A DNA stretch of 64,000 nt from Luteimonas sp. YGD11-2. Its GTDB lineage: Bacteria > Pseudomonadota > Gammaproteobacteria > Xanthomonadales > Xanthomonadaceae. Position numbers and translations under genes: made by a program. Where the stretch lies: NCBI RefSeq assembly GCF_004118975.1, contig NZ_CP035376.1, positions 992,001-1,056,000 on the forward strand. The letters run 5' to 3'. Numbering within the stretch: position 1 is the stretch's first letter; each line of letters starts with the position of its first letter. The notes under the pieces were generated by a model, which searched no databases, was not told where the DNA came from, and saw only the letters and a list, made by a program, of their open reading frames with translations. Positions 26,361 to 34,586 of this stretch are shown in pieces.

Positions 26361-27239
26361 TCAGCCCGGCTGCGCCGCCATCTCCGCCGGGCGTCGCGCC
26401 GCCCACCCGGCGAAGGCCGCCGCGGTGAAGAACATCAGCAGACTGTAGACCGCTGCGGGCACCGACATCGTCGCGTTGCCGAGCACGTTGAGCGCGATGA
26501 AGATCGCGAGCGTGCCGTTGTGGATGCCGATTTCCATCGCGATGGCGATGGCCTGCCGCCGTGGCAGTTTCAGGCCGACCGGCGCGGCATAACCGATGCC
26601 CATGCTGGCGAGGTTGAACAGCAGGCAGGCCAGGCCGACCGCGGCGAACCAGGTGAGCAGGGTCTCCCAGGCCTGCGCCACGGCGGCGACGATCAGCAGC
26701 ACCAGCACCAGCACCGAGAGCACGCGGATCGGCTTCTCCATGCGCGCGGCGAACGCCGGCGCGAGCGCGCGCACGGTCATGCCGATCGCCACCGGCAGGA
26801 TGATGATCGCCGCCACCTCGATGATCTTCTGCACCGGCGGCGGCACGTACTGGCCTTCACCGAGGAAGAACCGCAACGAGAGGTCCAGGATCACCGGCAG
26901 CGTGACCAGGCACAGCACGCTGTTGATGGCGGTCAGGGTGATGTTGAGCGCGACATCACCACGGGCGAGATGGCTGTAGATGTTCGCGGTGGCGCCGCCG
27001 GGTGAGGCCGCCAGCAGCATCAGGCCCACCGCGAGTTCCGGCGGCAGGCGGAACAGCAGGGCCAGGCCGAGCGCGACCCAGGGCAGCACGCCGGTCTGCA
27101 GCAGCAGTCCGGTGACCACCGCCCGCGGGTAGCGCGCCACGCGGCGGAAGTCGTCGATGGTGAGCCCGAGGCCGAGGCCGAGCATGATCACGCCCAGCGC
27201 GAGTGGCAGCAGCAGCGTGGTGATCAGCGTGGATTGCAT
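26361..27239 (-). CDS. Bile acid:sodium symporter-family membrane protein
   Basis: This 292-residue polytopic protein is of the BASS (bile acid:Na+ symporter, SBF) family. Typical elements are an early MLGLGLGLTIDDFRRVARYPR, the Na+-site region LLAASPGGATANIYSHLARGDVALN, and the later EIGIHNGTLAIFIAL crossover helix. Start ATG 27239 (MQSTLITTLLLPL) is set by GGGAGGGG 6 bases upstream; the frame is open much further without family likeness. Bacterial members carry diverse organic acids, so the substrate is unknown. It is followed on the same strand by nothing, and faces the M16 operon. Confidence 0.92.
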   Translation of the reverse strand: MQSTLITTLLLPLALGVIMLGLGLGLTIDDFRRVARYPRAVVTGLLLQTGVLPWVALGLALLFRLPPELAVGLMLLAASPGGATANIYSHLARGDVALNITLTAINSVLCLVTLPVILDLSLRFFLGEGQYVPPPVQKIIEVAAIIILPVAIGMTVRALAPAFAARMEKPIRVLSVLVLVLLIVAAVAQAWETLLTWFAAVGLACLLFNLASMGIGYAAPVGLKLPRRQAIAIAMEIGIHNGTLAIFIALNVLGNATMSVPAAVYSLLMFFTAAAFAGWAARRPAEMAAQPG

Positions 27240-27277
27240 GTGGTTCCCCTCCCGGGAACGGTGAAGTGCTGTGGCGA

Positions 27278-27697
27278 TCAGCGCCGCGGGTGAACAGGCC
27301 GGGTGCGGCGTGCCAGCAGGCCGCCCACCCAGGCCAGCGGCAATGGCAGCAACAGGCCGCCGGCGATCATCCAGGCCGGATGCGGCAGCGCCATCACGTT
27401 GAGGATCACGCCGCCAACGATGAGTGCACCCACCGCCAGCGCCGCCATGCTGGTCCGTGCCAGCGACAGGCGCGCCGCGACCCAGCCGCCCGCCAGCGCC
27501 GCCAGGCACCAGCCCAGCAGCACCAGTGCGAGCTTGGCCGGCGGCGCCTGTGCGACCAGCCGCGCGAGGTCCTCCTCGCCGGCGATGCGGGCGTCGAGTG
27601 GCAATGGAAACAGCCACGCACCCAGCGCTTCCATGGCCAGCATCAATGCGATGGCGACGACCAGGCCGGCCAGGATGGCGAGGACCGTGCGGATCAT
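27278..27697 (-). CDS. Four-helix membrane protein, function unknown
   Basis: This 139-residue protein consists of four predicted helices (VLAILAGLVVAIALMLAME, ALVLLGWCLAALAGGWVAA, AALAVGALIVGGVILNVMA and GLLLPLPLAWVGGLLA) with a short loop LDARIAGEEDLARLV. No family is recognised. ATG 27697 has GGGGAGAA about 6 bases upstream. It is 38 bases upstream of the symporter gene on the same strand, so the two are probably co-transcribed. The short basic tail (RRTRPVHPRR) points to a cytoplasmic C-terminus. Confidence 0.75.
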   Translation of the reverse strand: MIRTVLAILAGLVVAIALMLAMEALGAWLFPLPLDARIAGEEDLARLVAQAPPAKLALVLLGWCLAALAGGWVAARLSLARTSMAALAVGALIVGGVILNVMALPHPAWMIAGGLLLPLPLAWVGGLLARRTRPVHPRR

Positions 27698-27781
27698 GGC
27701 GAGTTCTCCCCGGGCAGTCGGCGAGCATCGCTTCGCGCGCCGGGCCCGGGCAAGCCGCAGTGCAGCGTAGCGACGCGATCC

Positions 27782-27808
27782 AAAAAAAAAGGCCGCCCGG
27801 AGGCGGCC
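27782..27808 (-). terminator. Rho-independent terminator of the NlpC/P60 gene
   Basis: Read on the minus strand, GGCCGCC pairs with GGCGGCC around a 4-base loop (27791-27808) and is followed by nine T residues (27782-27790). It lies 20 bases after the stop of the hydrolase gene. Confidence 0.92.
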
Positions 27809-27828
27809 TGTACGAGGAGATGCGCTGG

Positions 27829-28506
27829 TCAGACGCCGGCGACGCGCCGGGCCTGCATGAACTTGCCGGCCCAGTAGCCGGTATCGAGTTCGGACACGGT
27901 GACGTCACGGCCGCTGCGCGGTGCGTGCAGGAAGCGGCCCTCGCCGACGTAGATGCCGACGTGGTCGATGCGGCCGCCGCGGCGGCTAAAGAACACCAGG
28001 TCACCGGCGTCGAGCTGGTCGCGGTTGACCCGCTGGCCGGAGTTGGCCATGTCGCGCGAGACGCGCGGAAGCTCGATACCCAGTGCGGTGCTGAAGACGT
28101 AGCTCACCAGCCCGCTGCAGTCGAAGCCGCGCTCGGGCGAGGTGCCGCCCCAACGGTACGGGGTCCCGAGCAGGGTCATCGCGCGCTGCAGCAGCACCTG
28201 CACGCCGCCGCGCGGCTGCGCCTTCGATTCCTGGCGCACCAGGTCGGCAGCGGCGATCAGCTGGTTGACGTCGGAGGCGAACAGCACCTCCGGGCCACCG
28301 GCGGGCAGCGGGTCGGCCAGCTGCTGGCTGACGGTGGCCACCATCGGCGACTGGTCCGCGGAGTCGCCTGCCAGGCCGGGCGCCGCGAGGGCAGGCAGAG
28401 CGAAGCCGGACAGCAGGCCGATGAGGATGAAAGAGGAAATCCGTCGGGCTCGACGGGGCGCGGTGGCGGCGGTTTGGCCTTGAAGCTGGGTTTTGGCTGT
28501 CGTCAC
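27829..28506 (-). CDS. NlpC/P60 family cell-wall hydrolase, exported
   Basis: This 225-residue protein has a basic N-terminus, a signal helix (ISSFILIGLLSGFALPALAA) and a C-terminal NlpC/P60 endopeptidase domain. The catalytic Cys is in RGFDCSGLVSYV, the His in RIDHVGIYVG, and the third polar residue in RFLHAPRSG. The domain opening LLGTPYRWGGTSPERG is canonical. Start GTG 28506 is the only plausible initiator before the signal sequence; its ribosome site is weak. Such enzymes cleave peptidoglycan stem peptides in the periplasm. A second NlpC/P60 gene lies 110 bases upstream on the same strand. Confidence 0.9.
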   Translation of the reverse strand: MTTAKTQLQGQTAATAPRRARRISSFILIGLLSGFALPALAAPGLAGDSADQSPMVATVSQQLADPLPAGGPEVLFASDVNQLIAAADLVRQESKAQPRGGVQVLLQRAMTLLGTPYRWGGTSPERGFDCSGLVSYVFSTALGIELPRVSRDMANSGQRVNRDQLDAGDLVFFSRRGGRIDHVGIYVGEGRFLHAPRSGRDVTVSELDTGYWAGKFMQARRVAGV

Positions 28507-28616
28507 GCGTCAAGTCAGGAATGTAGCGGTGGCGTGATGGTGCACGACGGGGCCGGGCTGTTTGTTAAGAGCCCGTCAATGAATGCGAGAGATTTCCTGA
28601 ATGAATACGACTGGCG

Positions 28617-29180
28617 TCAAAGAATGCGACGTGCGCCCGAATAGTTGTCGCGCCAGTAATGGCCGTCGAGGTGATCGAGCCGGACGGTGCCGCCGCTGCT
28701 CGGCGCATGCACGAAGCGCCCCTCGCCGACGTAGATGCCGACATGGGTCACGTTTCCGCGGCTGCCGAAGAACACCAGGTCGCCGGACGCCAGGCGGCCC
28801 GGTTCGATGCGCGGCCCCTGCACCCCCGCCAGTTCACGCGACGAGCGTGGCAGGCGCAGGTCCAGCATGTCGCGGTAGACGTAGTTCACCAGGCCGCTGC
28901 AGTCGAAGCCGCCCTCCGGTGTGTTGCCGCCGAACCGGTAGGGCGTGCCCACCAGGCTGATCGCGCGGATCACCACCGAGTTGGCGGCTGCGGGATCGGA
29001 CGGGGCGACCAGCGCGTAATGGCGCGAGGGCGAGGGCGCGGGGGCGGAGGCGGGGCGGACATCGCGGCCGCCACAGCCCGCCAGCAGCGACAGGATCGAG
29101 GCCGCGGTAGCCCAGGCCAGCAGCGAACGGGCGGCGCGGGTTGGCGTGGCGCGGCGGAAGCCGGGATAATCGTCGCTCAT
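28617..29180 (-). CDS. NlpC/P60 family lipoprotein
   Basis: This 187-residue NlpC/P60 hydrolase has a lipoprotein signal (ATAASILSLLAGC). The domain opens with LVGTPYRFGGNTPEGG; the catalytic Cys is in FDCSGLVNYV, the His in NVTHVGIYVG, followed by GRFVHAPSSGG. Start ATG 29180 (MSDDYPGFRR) is favoured over the frame's first codon 27 residues upstream. It is a paralogue of the adjacent 27829-28506 protein, sharing the whole catalytic core but anchored as a lipoprotein. The role is probably remodelling of peptidoglycan near the outer membrane (Spr/MepS-like, inference). Confidence 0.9.
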   Translation of the reverse strand: MSDDYPGFRRATPTRAARSLLAWATAASILSLLAGCGGRDVRPASAPAPSPSRHYALVAPSDPAAANSVVIRAISLVGTPYRFGGNTPEGGFDCSGLVNYVYRDMLDLRLPRSSRELAGVQGPRIEPGRLASGDLVFFGSRGNVTHVGIYVGEGRFVHAPSSGGTVRLDHLDGHYWRDNYSGARRIL

Positions 29181-29284
29181 CGAGGCCGCATCTTGGCCGA
29201 TCGGCGTGGCGATTTGAAGCCGCGGCGCCGTGTATCCCCGCCCTTCCATCCCACGCGGCACAGGCCGCGCCAGCAGGATCGCCC

Positions 29285-29767
29285 ATGAAGATCGAGAAAG
29301 ACCGTGTCGTCCGCTTCCATTACACCGTCGCCGAGGCCGGCCAGGAACCGGTGGAGAGCTCGCGCGACCGCGGCGAGCCGCTGGCGATCCTGTTCGGCCA
29401 CGGCAACATCATTCCGGGCCTGGAGAAGGCCATGGACGGGCGCGAGACCGGCGACAGCTTCAAGGCCGACGTCAAGGCGGAAGATGCCTACGGCGAGCGG
29501 CGCGAAGGGCTGACCCAGCGCGTGCCCAAGAAGCACTTCGGCAACCAGCGCCTGACCGCCGGCATGCAGGTGGTGCTCAACACCAACTTCGGCCCGCGCG
29601 CGGTCACCGTGCAGAAGATCGGCATGAGCGTGGTCGATGTCGACCTCAACCACCCGATGGCCGGCAAGGACCTGCAGTTCGACATCGAGATCGTCGAAGT
29701 GCGCGAGGCTTCGGCCGAAGAGGTCGAGCACGGCCACGTGCACGGCGACGGTGGCCACCACCACTGA
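29285..29767 (+). CDS. slyD: FKBP-type peptidyl-prolyl isomerase SlyD
   Basis: This 160-residue SlyD isomerase and chaperone has the FKBP half-sites EPLAILFGHGNIIPGLEKAMDG and the inserted-flap (IF) domain that follows (EDAYGERREGLTQRVPK). The C-terminal tail HGHVHGDGGHHH is His-rich and probably binds Ni2+ or Zn2+, as in E. coli SlyD, though it is shorter and lacks cysteines. It acts in the cytoplasm on folding proline bonds and in metal delivery. It starts at ATG 29285. It is divergent from the NlpC/P60 lipoprotein gene, with 104 bases between the starts. Confidence 0.94.
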   Translation: MKIEKDRVVRFHYTVAEAGQEPVESSRDRGEPLAILFGHGNIIPGLEKAMDGRETGDSFKADVKAEDAYGERREGLTQRVPKKHFGNQRLTAGMQVVLNTNFGPRAVTVQKIGMSVVDVDLNHPMAGKDLQFDIEIVEVREASAEEVEHGHVHGDGGHHH

Positions 29768-29794
29768 GGCGTCGCCGCCACGCAGCGTTTTCAA

Positions 29795-29820
29795 GAAGGG
29801 CCCGCCAGTGCGGGCCCTTC
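29795..29820 (+). terminator. Terminator-like hairpin after slyD
   Basis: GAAGGGCCCGC and GCGGGCCCTTC form a perfect 11-bp stem with loop CAGT, 27 bases after the slyD stop. The downstream strand (GTATGTGC) has only a weak T content. Confidence 0.7.
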
Positions 29821-29888
29821 GTATGTGCGGGTGGGCTTGCCGGCACCGCGGTGCTCCGGCAAGGTCGCCGCTCGGCCGGGGAGATCAC

Positions 29889-31076
29889 ATGACGCAATGG
29901 GCGCCAATCGACGAGCGCGCGCGGATCGGCGTGCTCGATGCGCTGCGCGCGCTGGCCCTGCTGGGCATCTTCGTGGTCAACCTGGAGACGTTCAACCGGC
30001 CGTGGGACACGCTGGCCGATGGCATGCGCGAGGGGCTGGCGGGTGCGGACGTGGCCGTGGCGTGGTGCATCCAGGTCCTGGTGACGGGCAAGGCCTGGCT
30101 GCTGTTTTCGCTGCTGTTCGGCATCGGCTTCGCGCTCGTGCAGCAGCGTGGGGTCTCCGACGCGGTGTGGAAGCGCCGGACCTGGATCCTGCTGGTGATC
30201 GGCCTGCTGCATGGCGTGCTGCTGTGGCCGGGCGACATCCTGCGCACCTACGCGCTGGCGGCGTTCCTGCTGCTTGCGTTGCGTGGGCTGCCGCCGCCCC
30301 GCCAGCGCGACCTCGGGCTGATGCTGTATCTCGGCATCTGGGCGATGTTCGCCGCGCTGATGGCATTGGCCGGCGACATCGAGCTGCCCGCCGACGACGC
30401 TGCGGCCATCGCGGGCCGGGTGTATGCCGAGGGCGGTTGGGTGGCGGTGACGGCGCAGCGCCTGCGCGACCTGTCGACGATGCTGGGCTCCGACCTGATG
30501 TCGGTGCCGGCGGCGCTGGGCATGTTCCTGATCGGCGGGTGGCTGCTGCGCAGCGGGCGCATCCGTGATGCCGACGCCCATCTTCGCTGGCACCGGTTGA
30601 TGGCAGGGGCCGCGCTGCCCGCCGGGCTGCTGGCGTCGGTGGCGATCGTTTCGACGGTCGGCCTCAACGTGACCCAGGCCGGCGGGTTCGACCGCTGGAT
30701 GCTGGCGCTTGCGCTGCTGCAGGTTGCCGCGCTGCCGACGGCGCTGGGCATGCTGTCGCTGGTGGTGCTGGCCTGGCGCAGGCCGCGCTGGCGCGGCGCG
30801 CTCGATCGGCTGGCGCCGGCCGGGCGGATGGCGCTCACGCACTACCTCATGCAGTCGCTGGTCGCCTCCACGCTGTTCTATGGCTACGGCCTCGGGCAGT
30901 TCGGCCAGTGGGGCCCGGCGATGCTGCTGGCGCTGGCGGTCGTGGTGTTCGCGCTGCAGGTGCTGGCGAGCCACTGGTGGCTTGCGCGATTCCGTTTCGG
31001 GCCGGTCGAGTGGCTATGGCGCTGGTGGACCTATGGCCATCGTCCGCCGCTGCGGCGCATGCCGGTCGACGCGTAG
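29889..31076 (+). CDS. DUF418 family membrane protein
   Basis: This 395-residue polytopic membrane protein has the DUF418/YeiB pattern: IGVLDALRALALLGIFVVN at the N-terminus, LLFSLLFGIGFAL, LLHGVLLWPGDILRTYA, and a C-terminal LAPAGRMALTHYLMQSL followed by GPVEWLWRWWTYG. About nine helices are visible. Relatives of this family resemble acyltransferase-3 membrane proteins, but their reaction is unknown. ATG 29889 lies in an unremarkable ribosome context. The next gene starts 9 bases after the stop, so both may be co-transcribed. Confidence 0.88.
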   Translation: MTQWAPIDERARIGVLDALRALALLGIFVVNLETFNRPWDTLADGMREGLAGADVAVAWCIQVLVTGKAWLLFSLLFGIGFALVQQRGVSDAVWKRRTWILLVIGLLHGVLLWPGDILRTYALAAFLLLALRGLPPPRQRDLGLMLYLGIWAMFAALMALAGDIELPADDAAAIAGRVYAEGGWVAVTAQRLRDLSTMLGSDLMSVPAALGMFLIGGWLLRSGRIRDADAHLRWHRLMAGAALPAGLLASVAIVSTVGLNVTQAGGFDRWMLALALLQVAALPTALGMLSLVVLAWRRPRWRGALDRLAPAGRMALTHYLMQSLVASTLFYGYGLGQFGQWGPAMLLALAVVVFALQVLASHWWLARFRFGPVEWLWRWWTYGHRPPLRRMPVDA

Positions 31077-31085
31077 ACTTGTGCG

Positions 31086-32333
31086 ATGGAACGAAGCGAC
31101 GACGTACTGATCGTGGGCGGTGGCGTGGTGGGCCTTGCCTGCGCGCTGTCACTGCTGGAAGCCGGCCGCGGCGTGCGCATCCTGGAGGCCGGCAGCGTCG
31201 GCTGCGGCAGCTCGCACGGCAACTGCGGCACCATCACCCCCAGCCACGCCGCGCCGCTGGCGGCCCCGGGCGCGGTGGGCAAGGCGCTGGGGTGGATGTT
31301 CACGCCGGACGCGCCGTTCTACGTGAAGCCGCGGCTCGACCCGGTGCTGTGGCGCTGGATGCTGGGCTTCGCCTGGCGCTGCAATCCCAACGACTGGCGC
31401 CGCGCCATGGCCGCACGCGCCGGCATGCTGCAGGCATCGCGGCAGGCGCTTGAGGAGTGGATGGCGCGGTTCGGCCTGGACTGCGAGTTCGAGGCCTCGG
31501 GTGTCGATTATGTCTACCGCAGCGAGCGCGACCTGCTGGCCTTCGAGCACGAGGCCGGCGACCTGCGTGCGCTCGGCATCGACGTCGACATCATTGACGG
31601 GCCGACCTACCTGCGCGGCGAGCCGGCCTTGCGCGAGGGCGTGGCCGGGGTGGTGCGCTTCCCGGGCGATGCGCGCCTGCGCCCGGACCGTTATGTCGCC
31701 GAACTGGCGCGCGTGGTGCGCGCCGCCGGTGGCGTCATCGAGGAGAACTGCGCGGTGCAGGCGATCAACCCGGATGCCAATGGGGTGGCCGTCAGCACCG
31801 CGCGCGGCGGCTTCCACGGGCAGGACCTCGTGCTCGCCGCCGGCTCGTGGTCGCCTGCGGTCGGCCGCTCGCTCGGGCTGCGGATCCCGGTGCAGCCCGG
31901 CAAGGGTTATTCGATCACCTACACCCGACCTGCGCTGGCGCCGAAGCGGCCGATCGTGCTCAAGGAACGCAGCGTCTGCGTGACCGTGTGGGACAGCGGC
32001 TATCGCCTCGGCAGCACCATGGAGTTCTCCGGCTACGACACCAGCCTCAACCGTCGCCGACTGGATGCGCTCGAGCGCGGCGCGGCCGAATATCTGCACG
32101 AGCCGGTCGGCCCGCAGAAACTGGAGGAGTGGTACGGCTGGCGCCCACTGTCGATCGACGACATGCCACTGATCGGGCGTTCCCCCGCGCATCGGCAGAT
32201 CTGGCTGGCCACCGGCCACGGCATGCTCGGCGTCAGCATGAGCGCGGCGACCGGGCGGCTGATCGCCGAACTGGTCACCGGTGGCGAACCACACCTGGAT
32301 CCGAAGCCGTTCGACCCGGCGCGGTTCGGATGA
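31086..32333 (+). CDS. FAD-dependent D-amino-acid dehydrogenase-like oxidoreductase
   Basis: This 415-residue flavoprotein is of the DadA/DAO type. The dinucleotide motif is DVLIVGGGVVGLACALSLLE, followed by AGSVGCGSSHGNCGTITPSH, which resembles the DadA substrate-side loop. The C-terminal GWRPLSIDDMPLIGRSP and LATGHGMLGVSMSAATG are family landmarks. It oxidatively deaminates amino acids, passing electrons to a carrier rather than to oxygen in DadA-type enzymes (family knowledge); D-amino acids or hydroxyproline are possible substrates. The stop overlaps the next start (ATGA), coupling it to a glutathione-reductase-like enzyme. Confidence 0.88.
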   Translation: MERSDDVLIVGGGVVGLACALSLLEAGRGVRILEAGSVGCGSSHGNCGTITPSHAAPLAAPGAVGKALGWMFTPDAPFYVKPRLDPVLWRWMLGFAWRCNPNDWRRAMAARAGMLQASRQALEEWMARFGLDCEFEASGVDYVYRSERDLLAFEHEAGDLRALGIDVDIIDGPTYLRGEPALREGVAGVVRFPGDARLRPDRYVAELARVVRAAGGVIEENCAVQAINPDANGVAVSTARGGFHGQDLVLAAGSWSPAVGRSLGLRIPVQPGKGYSITYTRPALAPKRPIVLKERSVCVTVWDSGYRLGSTMEFSGYDTSLNRRRLDALERGAAEYLHEPVGPQKLEEWYGWRPLSIDDMPLIGRSPAHRQIWLATGHGMLGVSMSAATGRLIAELVTGGEPHLDPKPFDPARFG

Positions 32334-33709
32334 GCGCGCGCGACCCGCTGGGCTTCGACCTCGTCGTCATCGGGGGTGGCTCCGGCGGGCTGGCCGGGGC
32401 GTTCCGCGCGGCCGCGCTGGGTGCGCGCGTGGCGCTGCTGGAGCCTTCGGAGCTCGGCGGCACCTGCGTCAACGCCGGTTGCGTACCCAAGAAGGCGATG
32501 TGGCTGGCCGCCGAGCTCGCCAACCGTATCGACCAGGCCGCCGATCTCGGCTTCGACGTGCCACCGCGGCCGGCGTTCGCCTGGCGCGAGTTCATGACCG
32601 ACCGCCAGCGCTATATCGCCGGCATCCATGCCAGTTACCGGCGGCGGCTCGACGAGGCGGGCATCGTGTGGATGCCGCAGCGCGGCCGGTTGCTCGACGC
32701 ACGCACGGTCGAGACCGGCGACGGCGTGCGGCTCGAGGCGCGCCACGTGCTGGTCGCCACCGGTTCGTATCCGGTGCGCCCGGACGTCCCCGGCGCGGAA
32801 CTCGGGGTGGTTTCCGACGATTTCTTCCACTGGACCGAGGCACCGCGCCGCGTGGCCCTGGTCGGTGGTGGCTACATCTCGGTGGAACTGGCCGCGGTGC
32901 TGCAGGCGCTGGGCAGCAGTGTGGACATCCACGCACGCTCGTCGCGGCTGCTGACGTCGTCGGACGCCGGAATCATCGAACAGCTGCAGGAGCACTACCG
33001 GCACCTCGGCATCGGGCTGCATCTGGATGCGGAAACGGCCGCCCTCGAGCGCGACGGCGACGGCATCGTCGTGCGTCGCGGTGACGGCACGCGCAGCGGA
33101 CCGTACGACAAGGTGCTGTTCGCCATCGGCCGCCGCGCGTGCACGGGCGGGCTTGGACTGGAGGCTGCCGGCGTGCGCCTCGACGACCGTGGCAGCATCG
33201 AGGTCGATGACGCGCAGGACACCAGTGCCGAAGGCGTACACGCCGTGGGCGACGTCACCGGCAGGGTCGCGCTGACGCCGGTGGCGATCGCCGCTGCGCG
33301 CCGGCTGATGGACCGCCTGTTCGGCGGTCAGAAGGATGCCAGGCTCGACTACCGCAATATCCCGACGGTGGTGTTCTCGCATCCGCCGATGGGTGCGGTC
33401 GGGCTGACCGAGGCGCAGGCGCGCGAGGCGCATGGCGATGCCGTGCGGGTCTACCGCACGAAATTCCGGCCGATGCTGCAGGCGCTGGCCGACAGCCCGC
33501 TGTGCAGCCTGTTCAAACTGGTCTGCGTGGCGGACGGCGAGGCCCCCGCGCAGCAGCGCGTGGTCGGCATCCACCTGCTGGGCGATGCGGCCGACGAGAT
33601 CCTGCAGGGCTTCGCGGTGGCGCTGAAGATGGGCGCGACGCTTGCCGACCTGCATGACACGGTGGCGCTGCATCCCACCAGCGCCGAGGAACTCGTGCTG
33701 CTGCGCTGA
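32330..33709 (+). CDS. gor: Glutathione-disulfide reductase-like flavoprotein
   Basis: This 459-residue pyridine nucleotide:disulfide oxidoreductase is nearest to glutathione reductase. It has the FAD motif VIGGGSGGLAGAFRAA, the redox pair in GGTCVNAGCVPKK, the NAD(P)H motif LVGGGYISVELAAVL, an EGVHAVGDVTGRVALTPVAI FAD segment, and the active-site His-Pro near the end (VALHPTSAEELV). It would reduce GSSG to 2 GSH with NADPH in the cytoplasm. NADPH preference cannot be certain: the residue block after the second GxGxxG reads HARSSRLL, whose arginines fit NADPH. It starts in a 4-base overlap with the upstream oxidase. Confidence 0.88.
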   Translation: MSARDPLGFDLVVIGGGSGGLAGAFRAAALGARVALLEPSELGGTCVNAGCVPKKAMWLAAELANRIDQAADLGFDVPPRPAFAWREFMTDRQRYIAGIHASYRRRLDEAGIVWMPQRGRLLDARTVETGDGVRLEARHVLVATGSYPVRPDVPGAELGVVSDDFFHWTEAPRRVALVGGGYISVELAAVLQALGSSVDIHARSSRLLTSSDAGIIEQLQEHYRHLGIGLHLDAETAALERDGDGIVVRRGDGTRSGPYDKVLFAIGRRACTGGLGLEAAGVRLDDRGSIEVDDAQDTSAEGVHAVGDVTGRVALTPVAIAAARRLMDRLFGGQKDARLDYRNIPTVVFSHPPMGAVGLTEAQAREAHGDAVRVYRTKFRPMLQALADSPLCSLFKLVCVADGEAPAQQRVVGIHLLGDAADEILQGFAVALKMGATLADLHDTVALHPTSAEELVLLR

Positions 33710-33748
33710 GCGCTGCGGAAGCGGGCCGTGCTCGCCTACACTCGGGCG

Positions 33749-34534
33749 ATGGACCACGACATCTTCCATCTGCACCGCGGTGATGCGCCTCTGCTGGTCA
33801 GCATTCCGCACAACGGCACGCGCGTGCCGGAGGCGATCGCCGCACGGCTCACACCCGAAGCCCGGCAGGTGCCGGATACCGACTGGCACGTCGAACGCCT
33901 GTACGCGTTCGCCCGCGAGCTGGGGGCGTCGATCCTGGTGCCGGTGCATTCGCGCTATGTCATCGACCTCAACCGCTCCGAGGGCGACACCTCGCTGTAT
34001 CCCGGCCAGAACACCACCGGCCTGTGCCCGGTGCGGCGCTTCGATGGCGGCCCGGTCTACCTGCCGGGGCAGGAGCCGACGCCCGACGAGATCGCCGCGC
34101 GGGTCGAGACCTGGTGGCGGCCCTATCACGACGCGCTGGCCGGTGAACTCCAGCGGCTGCATGCCGCCCATGGCCGGGCGGTGCTGTGGGAAGCGCATTC
34201 GATCCGCGGCACCCTGCCGTGGCTGTTCGACGGCCGCCTGCCGGACCTCAACCTCGGCACTGCCAACGGCGCGAGCTGCTCGGCGACGTTGCAGGGGCGG
34301 CTCGACGCGGTGCTTGCCGCACAGCACGACTACGACGTCGCCGTGAACGGCCGCTTCAAGGGCGGCCATATCACCCGCCACTACGGGCGACCGCAGGCCG
34401 GGGTCGACGCGGTGCAGCTGGAGATCAGCCAGCGCTGCTACATGGACGAGGCCACGTTCGAGTGGGACGCCGCGCGTGCGGCGCGCCTGCAGCCGCTGCT
34501 GCGCGGGCTGTTGTCGGCCGCGTTGCATCCGTAG
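33749..34534 (+). CDS. N-formylglutamate amidohydrolase family protein
   Basis: This 261-residue protein is of the N-formylglutamate amidohydrolase (HutG-type) family, which hydrolyses N-formyl-glutamate to glutamate and formate. Conserved segments include LVSIPHNGTRVPEAIA, DTDWHVERLY, SRYVIDLNR, LWEAHSIRG, GRFKGGHITRHYG and a late LEISQRCYMDE. ATG 33749 (MDHDIFHLHRGD) is preferred to GTG 33728. A TACACT motif (33737-33742) ends 6 bases before the ATG, so the message may be nearly leaderless. No other hut gene is in the window. It follows the glutathione-reductase-like gene after 39 bases. Confidence 0.9.
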   Translation: MDHDIFHLHRGDAPLLVSIPHNGTRVPEAIAARLTPEARQVPDTDWHVERLYAFARELGASILVPVHSRYVIDLNRSEGDTSLYPGQNTTGLCPVRRFDGGPVYLPGQEPTPDEIAARVETWWRPYHDALAGELQRLHAAHGRAVLWEAHSIRGTLPWLFDGRLPDLNLGTANGASCSATLQGRLDAVLAAQHDYDVAVNGRFKGGHITRHYGRPQAGVDAVQLEISQRCYMDEATFEWDAARAARLQPLLRGLLSAALHP

Positions 34535-34586
34535 CCCGCGATCGCGTTAACACGCGGCGCACGCGGCCGTCGCCATCCTTCGCGCG

